64,000 bases of DNA. Source: Galeopsis tetrahit. Its lineage: Eukaryota; Streptophyta; Magnoliopsida; Lamiales; Lamiaceae. A program made the translations under genes and the position numbers. The stretch's first letter is position 1, and each line of letters begins with the position of its first letter. The notes under the pieces are model-generated. The model was given only the letters and a program-made list of their open reading frames with translations, was not told the DNA's origin and did not search any database. Below are positions 11,198 through 22,759 of the stretch, piece by piece. The stretch spans positions 4,836,001-4,900,000 of the forward strand of contig OY776132.1 of assembly GCA_963675135.1 (NCBI GenBank), in the 5' to 3' direction.

Positions 11198-12053
11198 TTA
11201 ATTATGATACACTAGGGGCAAACAATAGGAGTAGATGAAAAACTGGTTTATCTTCTTGAATCTTGAAATTTCCAACAAGTATAGAAATGAGGCTGAGAGA
11301 ATAGCCTGGTTTCCGCTCTCCATCATAGTTTTCTTACCTGTAAGAACAACATAATCACTTTTCACGAAAATTGCATTCACGTCATCATAAAAATTCGGTG
11401 GCCCCTCATATTCCACATTGACATCTTCATCTGTAATTGAAAAGCAATCAAATAACACTCTAGATGATATTGACATCCATAGGATTGATATTGAACATGG
11501 TTTCATCACCATCATAATCCATCTCGTCCGGAACTACCTTAAAATCCAAAATATCTTCAATTGTGGTGTTCCAATCAGGAAACTCGCACGGGTCGAGACA
11601 CCCCGTGAACTCAAGAATTTCTAACTGGAACCCTGCTTCCTAACGACGATCGTCGTCCCCTCGAAAACTAGGCTCGCGAGCCAAGGGAGCAAACAAATTA
11701 ACGTCGAAGAGAGTCTCGTCCTCATCAGAATTGGAACAAACCGAATGCGGCAATCGCGCGAGCCGTGGGTCGCGCCTGTTGCGAAGGCCCTCAGTGTAAG
11801 GACGTGTTGGATGGGGGTCGTGTCGTGCTCCCGTGGAGTTATTGGCAACAACCTGCCGGATATCCTTAAGGCCTGCCGTGAGAGCGGCCACTCGACGTCT
11901 GAGATCGGTGACCGCATCACGCTGTGCGGCGTCGGGTGGAGGTTGACGGCGAGGAGGCATTGTGCCCGGTCTCTGAATACCATCGACGTAGCGGAAGGAT
12001 AAACACGAAAAAGATGAACACCTTGAGTAGGTGGCGATCTCAACTTTATTCAA
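11198..12053 (-). pseudogene. Second Ty3/gypsy gag remnant with degenerate primer-binding site
   Basis: A degenerate primer-binding site, TGGTATTCAGAG on the minus strand (11982-11971), is followed by ATG at 11960 and MPPRRQPPPDAAQRD, a usual plant gypsy gag start. The frame is lost near 11640. The other frame then gives AGFQLEILEFTG and DWNTTIEDILDFKVVP, homologous to the ETGFKMDLPEFHG...EEILDFKDVP part of the neighbouring gag. Below about 11500 an acidic stretch with EYEGPPNF may come from the region before protease. Short and broken, with no LTR that I could delimit. Confidence 0.65.
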
Positions 12054-12536
12054 ATCAATTCAAAATTCAACAACCCCTTGCAATGCGAAACATCAAAACT
12101 ATAAAAAAACAAACTTCAAAACTCTAGTCCTACGGCCCAACACTGTCGTGGACTTATACCAAAAAGAAAAAGAGATTCAAAAGAAAAATGTTGCAAAAAG
12201 AAAACTATTGCACAAATTAAAAACATAACAAAAAATAGCCAAATTGACATAATCTCATCAAATCACGTATTAATTGTTGTCCATTGACGTTTAGCAGTTG
12301 CAAATTGATTAACAGAAGCAATACAGTTCTGTTAAAAATGAATATGATATGGTTTTAGTATTACTTCTTTTATAGCACAAGGGCGTTGGAAAATTAGGAC
12401 AGCAGCGTGCTGTAAAAAGTCATTGACTCCTTTTTTTTTTTTTTTTTTCTTTTATCTTTTTTAATTTTTATCCAGTTTTTAGAATTGTGTTTGGTTTTCA
12501 AGAAAAAACTTACTATCAAGTTTGAGTTATAAGGGT
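12054..12536. other. Intergenic stretch without recognised gene
   Basis: AT-rich sequence with a T-run at about 12430-12450. No gene seen. Confidence 0.5.
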
Positions 12537-12722
12537 TAATAGGAATAATGATTTAGTCCATAATTGATTTAGTCAAAGATCTTTAGAGATTTGTATATAT
12601 TTTCCATATCTGTAATTACTTGTAGGTTACTCTGTAAACCCTAATTGTAATTTTTATATATATTGAATAGATTAAATTAAAATCCTCAATTGAGGTAAAA
12701 TATATTTTCTCTTATTCTTTCA
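12537..12722 (+). repeat. 5' LTR of the second copia element
   Basis: It matches 16917-17102 with four base differences (near 12581, 12652, 12672 and 12678). The next bases, TGGTATTAGCC from 12724, are a primer-binding site related to the TGGTATCAGAGCC type. Confidence 0.88.
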
Positions 12723-12785
12723 TGGTATTAGCCTAACAAGGCTGAGAAACTCTAGTTTTTTTTTTTTACCGAAATTCTCTTCATC

Positions 12786-15700
12786 ATGGCCGGTGATACA
12801 CCTTCTTCTTCCACCTCCGTTTTTTATTCGACTCTTACTCTACATGCTATGACTCACCTAGTCACCATTAAACTCAAATCCACAAACTATCTCATGGGGT
12901 ATGGTCAAATCTATCCTCTTCTTGCCACTCAGAAATTTCATTCCTACGTTGATGGCTTGCTGCCCGCTCCATCTACCAAGATCCCCACTGATTCTAGTGA
13001 TTCCTCTAATCCTGCCTACGATGAGTGGCTTGGCAAAGATCAAATAGTTAGAGTTTTTCTCTCGTCAACCCTCACTGAAGATGCCATGGCTGTTGTTATT
13101 GGATGCTCAACGTCCGCTGCTATGTGGTCTACCTTGGCTACTGCTTTCAATCGGCCATCCAAGGCTAGAGAGCTTCGTCTCAAGGACGAATTGCAACTTA
13201 TCAAGAAAAAAAGGCTCCCGTTCTGTCACTGAGTATGGTGCCACGTTCAAGAATCTGTGTGATCAACTTCTTGCCATCAGTTGTTCGATCGACGATACTG
13301 ACAAATCCCATTGGTTCCTTCGCGGATTAGGTACGGATTTTCATGGCTTTTCTACTTCTCAAATTAATCTCACGCCTCTATCCTCCTTCCCTGAGTTATT
13401 GTCCAAAGTCGAGTCGCACGATCTGTTTACAAAATCGCTCGACTCCGCCTCTGCCTCCTCTAAGTCACCGGCTTTCCTTGCTCAGCAGCGATCAAATAAG
13501 AAATCTAGTAATGTTTGCCAGTCTGGTTCGTTCCATCAATCTGGCCGTGGGGGATATAATTTTAATTCTAATCGTGGCGGTAATCCTGGCCGTGGTGGTC
13601 GTTCCGGTGGTCGCTATCCCCCTAATTGCCAAATCTGCCGTGGTGAACATTATGCTCGAGTGTGCCCAGAACGTTACTCTTCTCCTCCGCAACAAGCCAA
13701 TCTTGCTCATGCCTTTCAAAACACTTGTTCGATAAATCAGAACTCTCCTGATTGGTATGTCGACACTGGTGCCTCATCACACATGGCTAATTCTACTGAT
13801 GGTTTGGACTCCACATCGAACTACTCTGGTTCTGATAGGGTTGTTGTGGGAAATGGTAACACTCTTTCTATTTCTCATACTGGCTCTCATACTTTATCTC
13901 GTGATTTATCTCTACTGAATGTCCTCGTGGTTCCTCATATCACGAAGAACCTTCTTTCTGTTAGAAAACTTACGAGTGATAATCCGGTGAATGTTGTTTT
14001 TTCTAACGACTGTTTTGAAATTCAGAATCGGGTAACAGGGATTCCTTTGGCACGAGACAGACGTGAAAATGGATTATATATTTTGGAGCGTGGTCATGCG
14101 GCTTTGGTGGCAGCTTTATGGAATCGTCGTACACGTGCCTCTTTTGAATTGTGGCATAGTCGTTTAGGCCATGTTAATTTTGATACTATTAAGTTGTTGA
14201 ACAAACTTGGTTTTTTGTCAGTTACTTCTGTTTTACCTAGGCCTCTTGCCTGTTCTTCTTGTCAGTTGGCTAAAAGTAAAAGACTTCCTTTTATCAATAA
14301 TGAAAAACGCGTTTTGCGTTTGTTGGATGTTATTCATTGTGATTTGTGGGGTCCGTCTCTTGTGAAATCTTGTGATGGTTTTCTCTATTATGTGATTTTC
14401 GTTGATGACTTCTCTCATTTTACGTGGTTTTATCCGCTTCGTTTGAAATCAGATTTTTATGATATGTTTGTTAAGTTCAAAACTTTGATCGAAAATCAGT
14501 TTTCCACAACTATCAAACGTTTTCAATCTGATGGGGGTACCGAGTTCACAAATAACAAATTGCAATGACCTTTTCAGAAATTGTGGCATTCTACATACCA
14601 TGTCTTGTCCATACACCCCTGCTCAAAATGGCCGCGCAGAAAGAAAACTTAGACATATTACAGAAACAGGGTTATCTATGTTGTTTCATTCATCTGTCCC
14701 TATGGAATATTGGGTTGAAGCTTTTGGTGCTGCGGTTTATGTGATTAATCGTTTACCCTCTTCTGTGTTATCCGATAAATCACCGTTTCAATTGGTATTT
14801 TCCTCTCCTCCAAATTATGATAATCTTCATGCGTTTGGATGTAGAGTTTATCCATGCTTACGAGATTATGCTGCTAACAAGTTTTCTCCTCGCAGCATTC
14901 CTTGTGTTTTCTTGGGTTACAGTTCCAGGCATAAGGGTTTTTGCTGTCTCGATACAACATCGTCTCGTTTGTATATTAGCAGGCATGCTCGGTTTGATGA
15001 GGAATATTTTCCCTTTGCACCTTCCACACGGTCCTCTTCTGCCGACTCGTTGGATTTTTCGGCTTATAGGGATCTTGGTTCAGCTCCCATTTTTCTTTCG
15101 CCTTCGAGTCCAGCAGTGGTTCCGATGGATTTGGCTGCTTCGACTCCTTGTTCAGCATGTCCGGATCTCACGTCTACGGCATCTCCGGCGCGCCTGGCCT
15201 CTCCGCCACCTTCACCACCGGCCTCGCCTTCGCCATTGGCCCCTTTGCCGCCACCTGCTTCGGTATCAACTCATCCTATGCGAACACGTGCCAAGGATGG
15301 CATTTTCAAGCCAAAGTATCCTCCTTTAACTTCTTACTTGGCTCATAGTGGTTTTCTTTCCACTCTACACTCTTCTAAGGAGCCCAAGGGTTTCAAATCA
15401 GCTGCAAAATCACCTCACTGGATTTCTGCAATGGACGACGAGCTTAAGGCTCTTCATGCCAACAACACTTGGACTTTGGTCCCTCGTCCTGCTACTGAAA
15501 ATGTTATTGGTTCTAAATGGGTCTTTCGTACCAAGTATTTGGCGAATGGTTCTATTGATCGTTATAAAGCCCGCTTAGTTGCTCAAGGGTTTTCTCAACT
15601 TCCTGGTTTCGACTACGATCATACTTTCAGTCCTGTAGTCAAAGCTTCCACTGTTTGTATCATACTCTCTTTGGCGGTTATTAATAATTGGCCATTACGT

Positions 15701-16936
15701 CAATTGGATGTAAACAATGCTTTTCTGCATGGTGTTCTTCAAAAGCCTGTTTACATGGAGCAACCACCTGGCTACATTGATTATGTTCGTCCTTCCTTTG
15801 TTTGCAAGCTAAATAAGGCTATTTGTGGTTTGAAGCAGGCTCATCGGGCGTGGTTTCAACGCTTTTGTGCCTTCTTGGTAAGTCTTGGTTTTCTTGAAAG
15901 CAAATCTGACACTTCTTTGTTTGTCTTTCGCCAAGATCGTTTTTTGCTTTATTTACTTGTCTACGTGGATGGCATTATTATCACTGGGAGTGACCAGTCG
16001 CTTATTGATCGTATTATTCTTCGAATTCGCCGTGAATTTGCGATTAAAGACCTAGGGCGGCTGAATTATTTCCTCGGCTTGGAGGTAACTTATACGAAAT
16101 CTGGTATCTTCTTGGGTCAGTCCAAGTATGCGCGAGACATCCTTCTTCGATCTGCTCTTCTCGATGCCAAGCCAGTGTCTACTCCACTTTCCTCATCGGA
16201 AATTCTTACAGTTGATGGTGATCCTCACTCCGATCCTACTGAGTTTCGTTCTTTGGTGGGTGCGTTGCAATATCTCACTATAACTAGGCCGGATTTATCA
16301 TATGTTGTGAACACTGTAAGTCAGTTTCAATCGAAACCTACTGTTGCTCATTTTCAGGCTGTCAAGCGCATTCTTCGTTATGTCAAGGGCACGCTTACAT
16401 TTGGTTTGGATTTCACTCGTGGACCTCTCAATCTTTTGGGTTACTCTGATGCTGATTGGGCTCGTTGCCTTGACACTCGCCGCTCCACTTATGGTTATTC
16501 CATATTTTTGGGTCCGAATCTTGTTTCTTGGAGTGCTAAGAAACAACCCACTGTCTCTCGTTCCAGCTGTGAGTCTGAGTATAGGGCTCTGGCTAATGCT
16601 GCCTCTGAAGTTATTTGGGTCACGTTACTCTTGCGTGAACTTCATGTCATGCCTTCATCTTCACCAAAGCTCATGTGTGATAATAAGTCTGCGCTCTTTC
16701 TTAGCCAAAATTCGGTGGCTCATAAGCGTGCAAAACACATTGATATTGATTATCATTTTGTTCGGGAAATGGTTGCTTTGGGTAGTCTATCTACCCATTT
16801 TGTCTCCTCAAATCTTCAACTTGCTGATATATTCACCAAGAGTCTTCCGCGACCGCTATTTGAATTCTTTCGGTCCAAGCTTCGCGTATCTCCACATCCG
16901 CTTTGCTTGAGGGGGGTAATAGGAATAATGATTTAG
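12786..16936 (+). pseudogene. Ty1/copia gag-pol with two frameshifts and a mutated RT active site
   Basis: Gag begins at ATG 12786 (MAGDTPSSSTS) and includes a zinc knuckle written CQICRGEHYARVC, one residue shorter between its second Cys and His than the usual CX2CX4HX4C. Then come protease (WYVDTGASSHMA, near 13752), the pre-integrase motif (LWHSRLGH), integrase (HCDLWGPS, SDGGTEF, NGRAERKLRH), reverse transcriptase and RNase H (SDADWARC, SCESEYRALA). The frame shifts at the A7 run 13206-13212 and again near 14563. The reverse transcriptase site reads YVDG (15962-15973) where the family has YVDD, so a catalytic aspartate is lost. Three separate lesions make it a clear pseudogene. Its stop lies 20 nt inside the 3' LTR. 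Confidence 0.93.
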
Positions 16937-17102
16937 TCCATAATTGATTTAGTCAAAGATTTTTAGAGATTTGTATATATTTTCCATATCTGTAATTACT
17001 TGTAGGTTACTCTGTAAACCCTAATTGTAATCTTTATATATATTGAATAGACTAAATCAAAATCCTCAATTGAGGTAAAATATATTTTCTCTTATTCTTT
17101 CA
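16917..17102 (+). repeat. 3' LTR of the second copia element
   Basis: A 186-bp partner of 12537-12722, directly after the polypurine tract. Confidence 0.88.
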
Positions 17103-17152
17103 AGTGTGAGATTTAGACGAATTTTTCTAAGTTTTGTTTGGTATATATGTTA

Positions 17153-17396
17153 CTCCTTAGTCCCTGAAAAGTTTTCATACTTTCATTTTTTGTTTGTCCA
17201 TGAAAAGTTTGCATACCCCAAAATAGAAATAATCATCACAATCCTCACTCTCACAATATACATATATTTATTCTTCATGTCATTACTTTTGGGACCCACC
17301 ATACACTCAACCCACCTACTTTATTTCATTTATATATAAAAGTTTATATAATTACCCATCAACACTCTCATCATTACACTTTTTTCTTAAAGGGAG
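17153..17396. mobile_element. Stowaway-like MITE, 244 bp
   Basis: It begins CTCCTTAGTCCCTG and ends with GGGAG, with TA on both sides (17151-17152, 17397-17398). The interior (AATCCTCACTCT, CATTACTTTTGGGACCCAC, ATCATTACAC) matches the other Stowaway copies in this window. Confidence 0.7.
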
Positions 17397-18109
17397 TACC
17401 GGATATCTCAAATGACTCATATTAGAGTGCAAATGATATGTCTTTTAATCATTTGACATGCACACAATTGAGTGTAATTTTAGGTGTTGAATATAAATTT
17501 TATTTTTAATTAGACATCTACCTTAAATATGATTTATGATTAGACATCTATTTTAATTTCTTCTGTCTAGAATAGAGTTGTGGAAAAGATCTTTAATTTT
17601 GATTATAAAATGTTTTATTTTTTCAATAGAGAGATAATCCCTAGTAGTCCCTACCATTCAAAATATATATTATCATGCACATAAATTAAGAAAAATATTG
17701 ACTTCTTACTAAATTAGAGTCAACCCGAAACCTAGTATGAACTGGACTTTAAAATTAGAGGTCATATAGAACCAGTCCTATTTAGCCCGACTCGATGGAC
17801 TCAATAGGCCTAATGGGCTAGGTTAAATTTGACCCGTGGCCCATGGGCAGCTCATTTGACTCGTTCAATTTTTTTTTTTAGACAAATTGATAATTAAAAT
17901 AAGTAAAGTACATTATATTTAAATATTATTGTGTTTTTACTTTATTTTGACTTTGAAAAATTTGAATTCATGAATTATTTATAATTTTATTTGTAGTTAT
18001 TATGTATAGTTAATACATTAATATTGCATATTTTTAATTATAATTATTTTTATAAATAAAAATTATATTATGTGACCAATACATAACAAGATTTATATAT
18101 ATATATATA
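17397..18109. other. AT-rich intergenic stretch with a GGGCC-rich patch
   Basis: No gene seen. A patch at about 17785-17865 is rich in GGCCC/GGGCC words. Similar patches occur at about 18421-18465 and 19890-19985; they may be worn hAT-type MITE sequence. Confidence 0.4.
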
Positions 18110-18392
18110 CTCCCTCCGTCCCACGGGAATTTGCACACTTTCCATATATGGATGTCCCATACCAATTTGCACACTCCATAAAAGGAAATATCTTCACAAC
18201 CCTCACCCTTGAAATATACTCATATTTACCCATATGCCATTACTTTTCCACACTCAATCTACTTTTTACTTTACTTTATTCGTAAAAGTTTACAAAACTA
18301 CCCCTCAAAACATCAATCATCACACTTTTTCTTACACATTTCTTAAAATGTGTGCCGGTCAAAGGGTGCAAGTTCCTCCGGGACGGAGGGAG
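18110..18392. mobile_element. Stowaway-like MITE, 283 bp
   Basis: Terminal inverted repeats CTCCCTCCGTCCC and GGGACGGAGGGAG are perfect over 13 bp, and TA flanks both ends (18108-18109, 18393-18394). This is the textbook Tc1/mariner-derived MITE form. Confidence 0.88.
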
Positions 18393-18474
18393 TATAATTT
18401 TTGCTAAAAATAATTATTTCATGGGTTGGGCCGGCCCGCTAGTCTAGTGGGCTAGGATGGACTCACACAATGAT

Positions 18475-19870
18475 GAAAATATTGCGAAATTGCAAATATA
18501 TCTAAATTTGGACATTGCGATATGGATATTAGGGTCTAATGTATTTTTTCTCGAGTATCACGGATATATCACAAAATATTGCTAAACAAACTTAATTTCC
18601 ATTTCAATGAGTCATTTTTCATAAATGGATTTCTAAATATTGCATATGCCTTGGAACTACATTTTACCTTAATTAGTTTTGTTATTTTCATTTCATTAGC
18701 TTGTTATTGATTTGGATTTGACTAGTTTTTCTTAGTGACATTTATAGATAGCATTAGAATTAGTCTTAGTTTTTAAACCTTCTTTGCAAACCAATCGTGT
18801 CTAGATAGAATCGTGTCAACAAATATCACTTTTACACTAACTCTTCCCTATGGGATCGTCCTCGTACTTACTTCGCTACAATATACACCGTATACTTGCG
18901 GTCGTGTATTTTAGAGTTGTGAAATACGTGAATCAAGTTTATGGCAAAAATTGGACGGGAATCGAAAAATATAGCAGATATCGCAAAATCTGAAAAAATC
19001 GCAAACTTATTTAAAATTTTGTTTTTATACGTATAAAATTATTTTTTATTTTATTTTTAATAGTACAAAAGAATATATTGTCAATTCAACTCATATAGTT
19101 AATAATCTTTTTAAACATATAAATGACGAATGCAAACTATGTTCTAAATTACTATAATGTAATGAGTTAGTATCAATTTTGTTTGGACAAAAATGTCATT
19201 TCACCTACTATATTTGAACCTCATAGATCATCATGTTGATATTAATTGTATTTATATCATGTATATTTAATAATTTTGTATTGTATATATTATGTTGTCA
19301 ATTAGTTTTCGTCGGCCAGTATTAATTGTATTTTATCAATGTTGTTTGGATAAAAATGTCATTTCACCTACTATATTTAAACCTCATAAGTCATCATTTT
19401 TATATTAATTGTATTTTATCATATATATCTAATCATTTTATATTGTATTATGTTATCAATTAATTTTCGTCAGATATTTATATAATTTATTATCTATATG
19501 TTTATTTTAAACATATAATTTTATTGTCTTTTGAATGAAATACATGTATAATAGTACTCCCTCCGTCCACAAAAGTGTACTCATTTCTTTTTTTGGGTTC
19601 ACAAAAAATATCATTATTCTATTTAAATAGTTCATTTTTGAATATTTTTTCTACTTTACTAAGAATATAGAGTATCTACCAAATATATTATTTACTCATT
19701 ATCCTTAATATATTGTTTATAATTAAAATATGATTTTTTTAAAAACTATAAAAAAAAGTGAGCAAACTTTTGGTGGACTGAAGAGTATGTTATTATAATC
19801 TCTAAAATTTCATGTTAAATTTTCAAGATTTTAATAAGATTTCCGTCATTTTTTCAATTTTTTGCGATTC
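18475..19870. repeat. Long AT-rich dispersed repeat, copy 1, with two insertions
   Basis: This segment is homologous to 32640-33460. Both copies contain a run beginning GAAAAAATCGCAAACTTA and an internal tandem-like duplication (CATTTCACCTACTATATTT... at about 19197 and 19356). Copy 1 carries two extra pieces absent from copy 2: about 18590-18955, which looks like the 3' end of an Athila/Tat gypsy LTR plus ATCAAGTTTATGGC, reminiscent of the primer-binding region of those elements; and a Stowaway MITE at 19557-19785. The repeat's class is unknown. Confidence 0.65.
19557..19785. mobile_element. Stowaway-like MITE, 229 bp, with paralogous empty site
   Basis: It begins CTCCCTCCGTCC and ends GACTGAAGAG, flanked by TA (19555-19556, 19786-19787). 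The homologous repeat copy near 33330-33345 lacks it and reads straight through with a single TA, so the insertion and its TA duplication are directly visible. Confidence 0.82.
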
Positions 19871-20254
19871 ATTCTTGGACTCACATTTTATAGGCCCGAC
19901 TAATTCATGGGCCGGTCCGACCCAATCCACGAACATCGCTTGGCCCGATGGGCTGGATCGGACGGCACGGGTTGCCAGCTCTATTCTTAATTATTTACTT
20001 TGTGATTCTTGTAAAATTTTAAAAATTGTTTTTATCTAAGTAATTATTAATGAGTTTAAGGATTTAAAAATTATTATTATCTAATTATTAATGAGTTTGA
20101 GGGTAAATTGAAAAGAAACATATTTAATTGACATTGAAAAATGAGAAATGAAAAATAAAAACAACATTTAAATTGAATAGGTAGAAGTAATATGTTTTAT
20201 AAATTAATATTTTTTAAACAAAAAATAACTGTTAAATATATATTTATAGTGGTA
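19871..20254. other. Intergenic stretch, GGGCC-rich patch then AT-rich
   Basis: A GC-rich patch (about 19890-19985) with CCGGTCCGACCC and GGCCCGATGGGC is followed by AT-rich DNA. No gene seen. Confidence 0.4.
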
Positions 20255-20258
20255 AAGT

Positions 20259-20294
20259 CTAGTATGGACTCGAGTGTACGACGTACACTCGAGT
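20259..20294. repeat. CTAG plus perfect 12-bp hairpin
   Basis: ACTCGAGTGTAC (20268-20279), spacer GAC, then its exact reverse complement (20283-20294). CTAG lies five bases to the left (20259-20262). A near copy stands at 32050-32082. Read on the minus strand this is hairpin, five bases, CTAG, which resembles a Helitron 3' end; the next base is A and not the T expected at a Helitron target. Confidence 0.5.
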
Positions 20295-20316
20295 GCCATG
20301 TCATTTTTTTTTTTTT

Positions 20317-20412
20317 AATTTTTTTTCGCTAACTTTTTTTATTTCAACTATTTTTCTTTTTTATTAATTTTTTTTCGCTAACTTTTTTTATTTCAACTAT
20401 TTTTCTTTTTTA
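20317..20412. repeat. Two-copy tandem repeat of about 47 bp
   Basis: The unit TTTTTTTTCGCTAAC followed by TTTTTATTTCAACTATTTT appears twice in succession. Confidence 0.75.
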
Positions 20413-21501
20413 TGTTTTTTTTCCGCTTGTTGCCATCTAGCCCAGCCCAATAAACGTAATCCCTTGTTGGCTCAAATCCAAACGATATTTTAAAAGCCCA
20501 AAGCCAATTTGAGTAGTCATTTTCCAACTCGTAGATATCGAATTCTAATTTACCACCCCGTTTGCAAAATCCACTATGCAACCTTCTTTTACACGTCTAT
20601 TCCAAATTTAAATTCGTACCTTATAATATGTGGGGCCTTATAATATGTGGGGATAAGGCCTAATTGAAAGCCTGTTTGAATGATTGAATTTTTTTCTCAC
20701 GTAAATCCAACCTTATAAACCACAAACAAGTAATGGAGTAATTTAATAAATTATTTATGTAGTGAGTAAAAATACTCACTTTTATATTAATATTTTAGGA
20801 GTATGGAGTATCTCTTAAAACAAGTTTGCAAATTAACTCTTAGTATTATATAAATAAATAAAACCTAGCCTATTAAAAAAGGATGGATGAAGAAAATGAT
20901 GAAGAAAATATTAAAAAAGGATCGATGAAGAAAATATGATTAATAGTTTAATTTGTAAAAAAAAAAAAAAAAAAATTTATATAATATTAAACCAAATAAA
21001 TAAATAATGTCTTTGTTAATTAAATAATTTAAATGTTTATTTAATTTTTTAATTTTCAATACTAGACGTAGTAGACATGCATTGTGCATGTATCTATATT
21101 TAATTAGTTAGGCTAATTAGACCCGAATTTAATATATATTTGTCCTTATATATACTATGAACATAAACGGCTTACAAATGTTTTCTATATTATTTTACAA
21201 ACTCCTATAAAGAACTACACATTTGATGTCTAATGTTCATAATTGTTCTCACATTTGATCTCTAATGTTCATAATTGTTCTCAAGTGACGTTAATTTTCT
21301 ATGTCGTCATAAATCTCTTACAAATGTTCTCTATATTATTTTACAAAATTCTACAAACAAAGAGCTACACATTTCATCTCTAATGTTCATAATTGTTCAC
21401 AAGTAAAGTTAATTTTCTATGTGGTGCTCCAATTTTTTTATGTTTACATTTTATAATTTTATAAGTATTTTAAAATATAAACATTTTTTATGTTTACATT
21501 T
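20413..21501. other. AT-rich intergenic stretch up to the Sirevirus insertion
   Basis: No gene seen. It holds two short repeats (ATAATATGTGGGG twice near 20622-20650; TGATCTCTAATGTTCATAATTG-like segments near 21215, 21255 and 21375) and poly-A at about 20958-20975. Confidence 0.45.
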
Positions 21502-22616
21502 TGTAGATGTTGTTACTCTGTCTTAACATTCACAGCAACATCTTAATTCGACCTTTCTTATTTTGTCTAAGTCTAAATTCTGTTTTCTAGTTGATGCTGC
21601 TTTGGATGTTGTAACATCGCAGGTTGAAGATCTAGAACATTCTACACAGTTCCAGACTGGAAGGATCTGGAAGCTTGCAGAAGTATGTAGATCATGCGGT
21701 TGCCTTTGAAAACGTCCAGAATAGGCTGGAAGGTGCTAGAATTCATTGGAATGAAGAGTGGGCTAAAAAGAAGGGATGAGATCCTAAAAAATAGGATATG
21801 GATTATGAAGCTTCTAGAATTCGTTTTTACCACTATAAATACACAAGGAAGCCTTCATTATTCAACATGGAGAATTTAAGAGTAATCACATAATGTCTAT
21901 GTGAAGTGTCCGTCCTACTTAGACATTATCGTGATTATTATTTCTTCTTCATCAGATTCTCGTACAACATGAAGAAATACACATCAGATCCGAGAGTCAC
22001 ATATTTCACGAAGTGCTATTCTTTAATTCTTAAACTAGTGTTCATCCTGTTAGGAATTAATTGTCATTAGCATGTTCATGTTGTTGTGCCGAAGAGTCCA
22101 AACTTCCAGTACAACATAGACTTTTCTATACTTCTTTGATAGATAGATCATAGAGATAGATTAGTTTTTGGTAGTGTAATTTTTACACTTAAGCCGTCTT
22201 TAGACTAGATACTTTATCGAGTCTTATTTCCGTTGTGAATATTTGTTCACACACCATTTGTATTCACATAATTATTAGTGAAAGTTTCGCCATGAGGCTC
22301 GCATAGATTTTAAATTAAAATCTATGTTAAAAAGTTAATTCTGTGTCTTTGTGTTTTTCATTCTTTAAAGTCTTCTGCTATTCATATTCTGATATTCTGT
22401 AATCGAGTCAGTGTTACATTGAGTGTTCTAACATTGAGTGTAGCATCAGTCTTGTTTTACTTGTGTTCAGTTTATTTTTAGTGTTTTAGTCTTCCGCTGT
22501 GTCTGTCTTTTCTGATATTCTGTTTGAATTAATGTTACACCATTTGTCTTAACATTCAGTGTAACATTGTTCTGTTTTTCACTTAAACACTACTATACCA
22601 TCCACACACACTTTCA
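21502..22616 (+). repeat. 5' LTR of the Sirevirus element, 1115 bp
   Basis: Starts TGTAGATGTTG and ends CACACACTTTCA. A TATA box (CTATAAATAC, about 21832) lies inside. The partner LTR has five extra bases (TTAAA) near its position 16-21 and one substitution shortly after; the rest reads identical. Confidence 0.93.
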
Positions 22617-22618
22617 GT

Positions 22619-22631
22619 TGGTATCAGAGCC
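22619..22631 (+). other. Primer-binding site of the Sirevirus element
   Basis: TGGTATCAGAGCC, complementary to the 3' end of plant initiator tRNA-Met, two bases after the 5' LTR. Confidence 0.9.
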
Positions 22632-22759
22632 AATACCTGACGACACTAGGTCTAAATCCTTGTTTTAAGTGTGTTTTAGTTTATGTTAGCAATGGAAACA
22701 CATCAAATATCCACTGCACTTAGGCACCCGAACATATTATCCATATTTTAAGCCTAAGT

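Larger units (their letters stand above)
12537..17102 (+). mobile_element. Complete Ty1/copia element, inactive
   Basis: The element has two 186-bp LTRs (12537-12722 and 16917-17102) with four mismatches between them, a primer-binding site after the first LTR and a polypurine tract (TTGAGGGGGG, 16907-16916) before the second. The LTRs end in CTTTCA; their first bases read TAATAGG and not TG, so the 5' terminus may have mutated. I found no convincing target duplication. The interior encodes one gag-pol, broken at two places. Confidence 0.9.

Noticed and set aside
14817..15329. 170-codon open frame inside copia pol
   Set aside because: Shadow frame of the integrase/RT region; Leu/Arg-rich composition without motifs.
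12515..17115. Apparent target duplication CAAGTTTGAG / CAAGTGTGAG around the second copia element
   Set aside because: The left word ends about 13 bases before the LTR start and is inexact, so it is not a target duplication.
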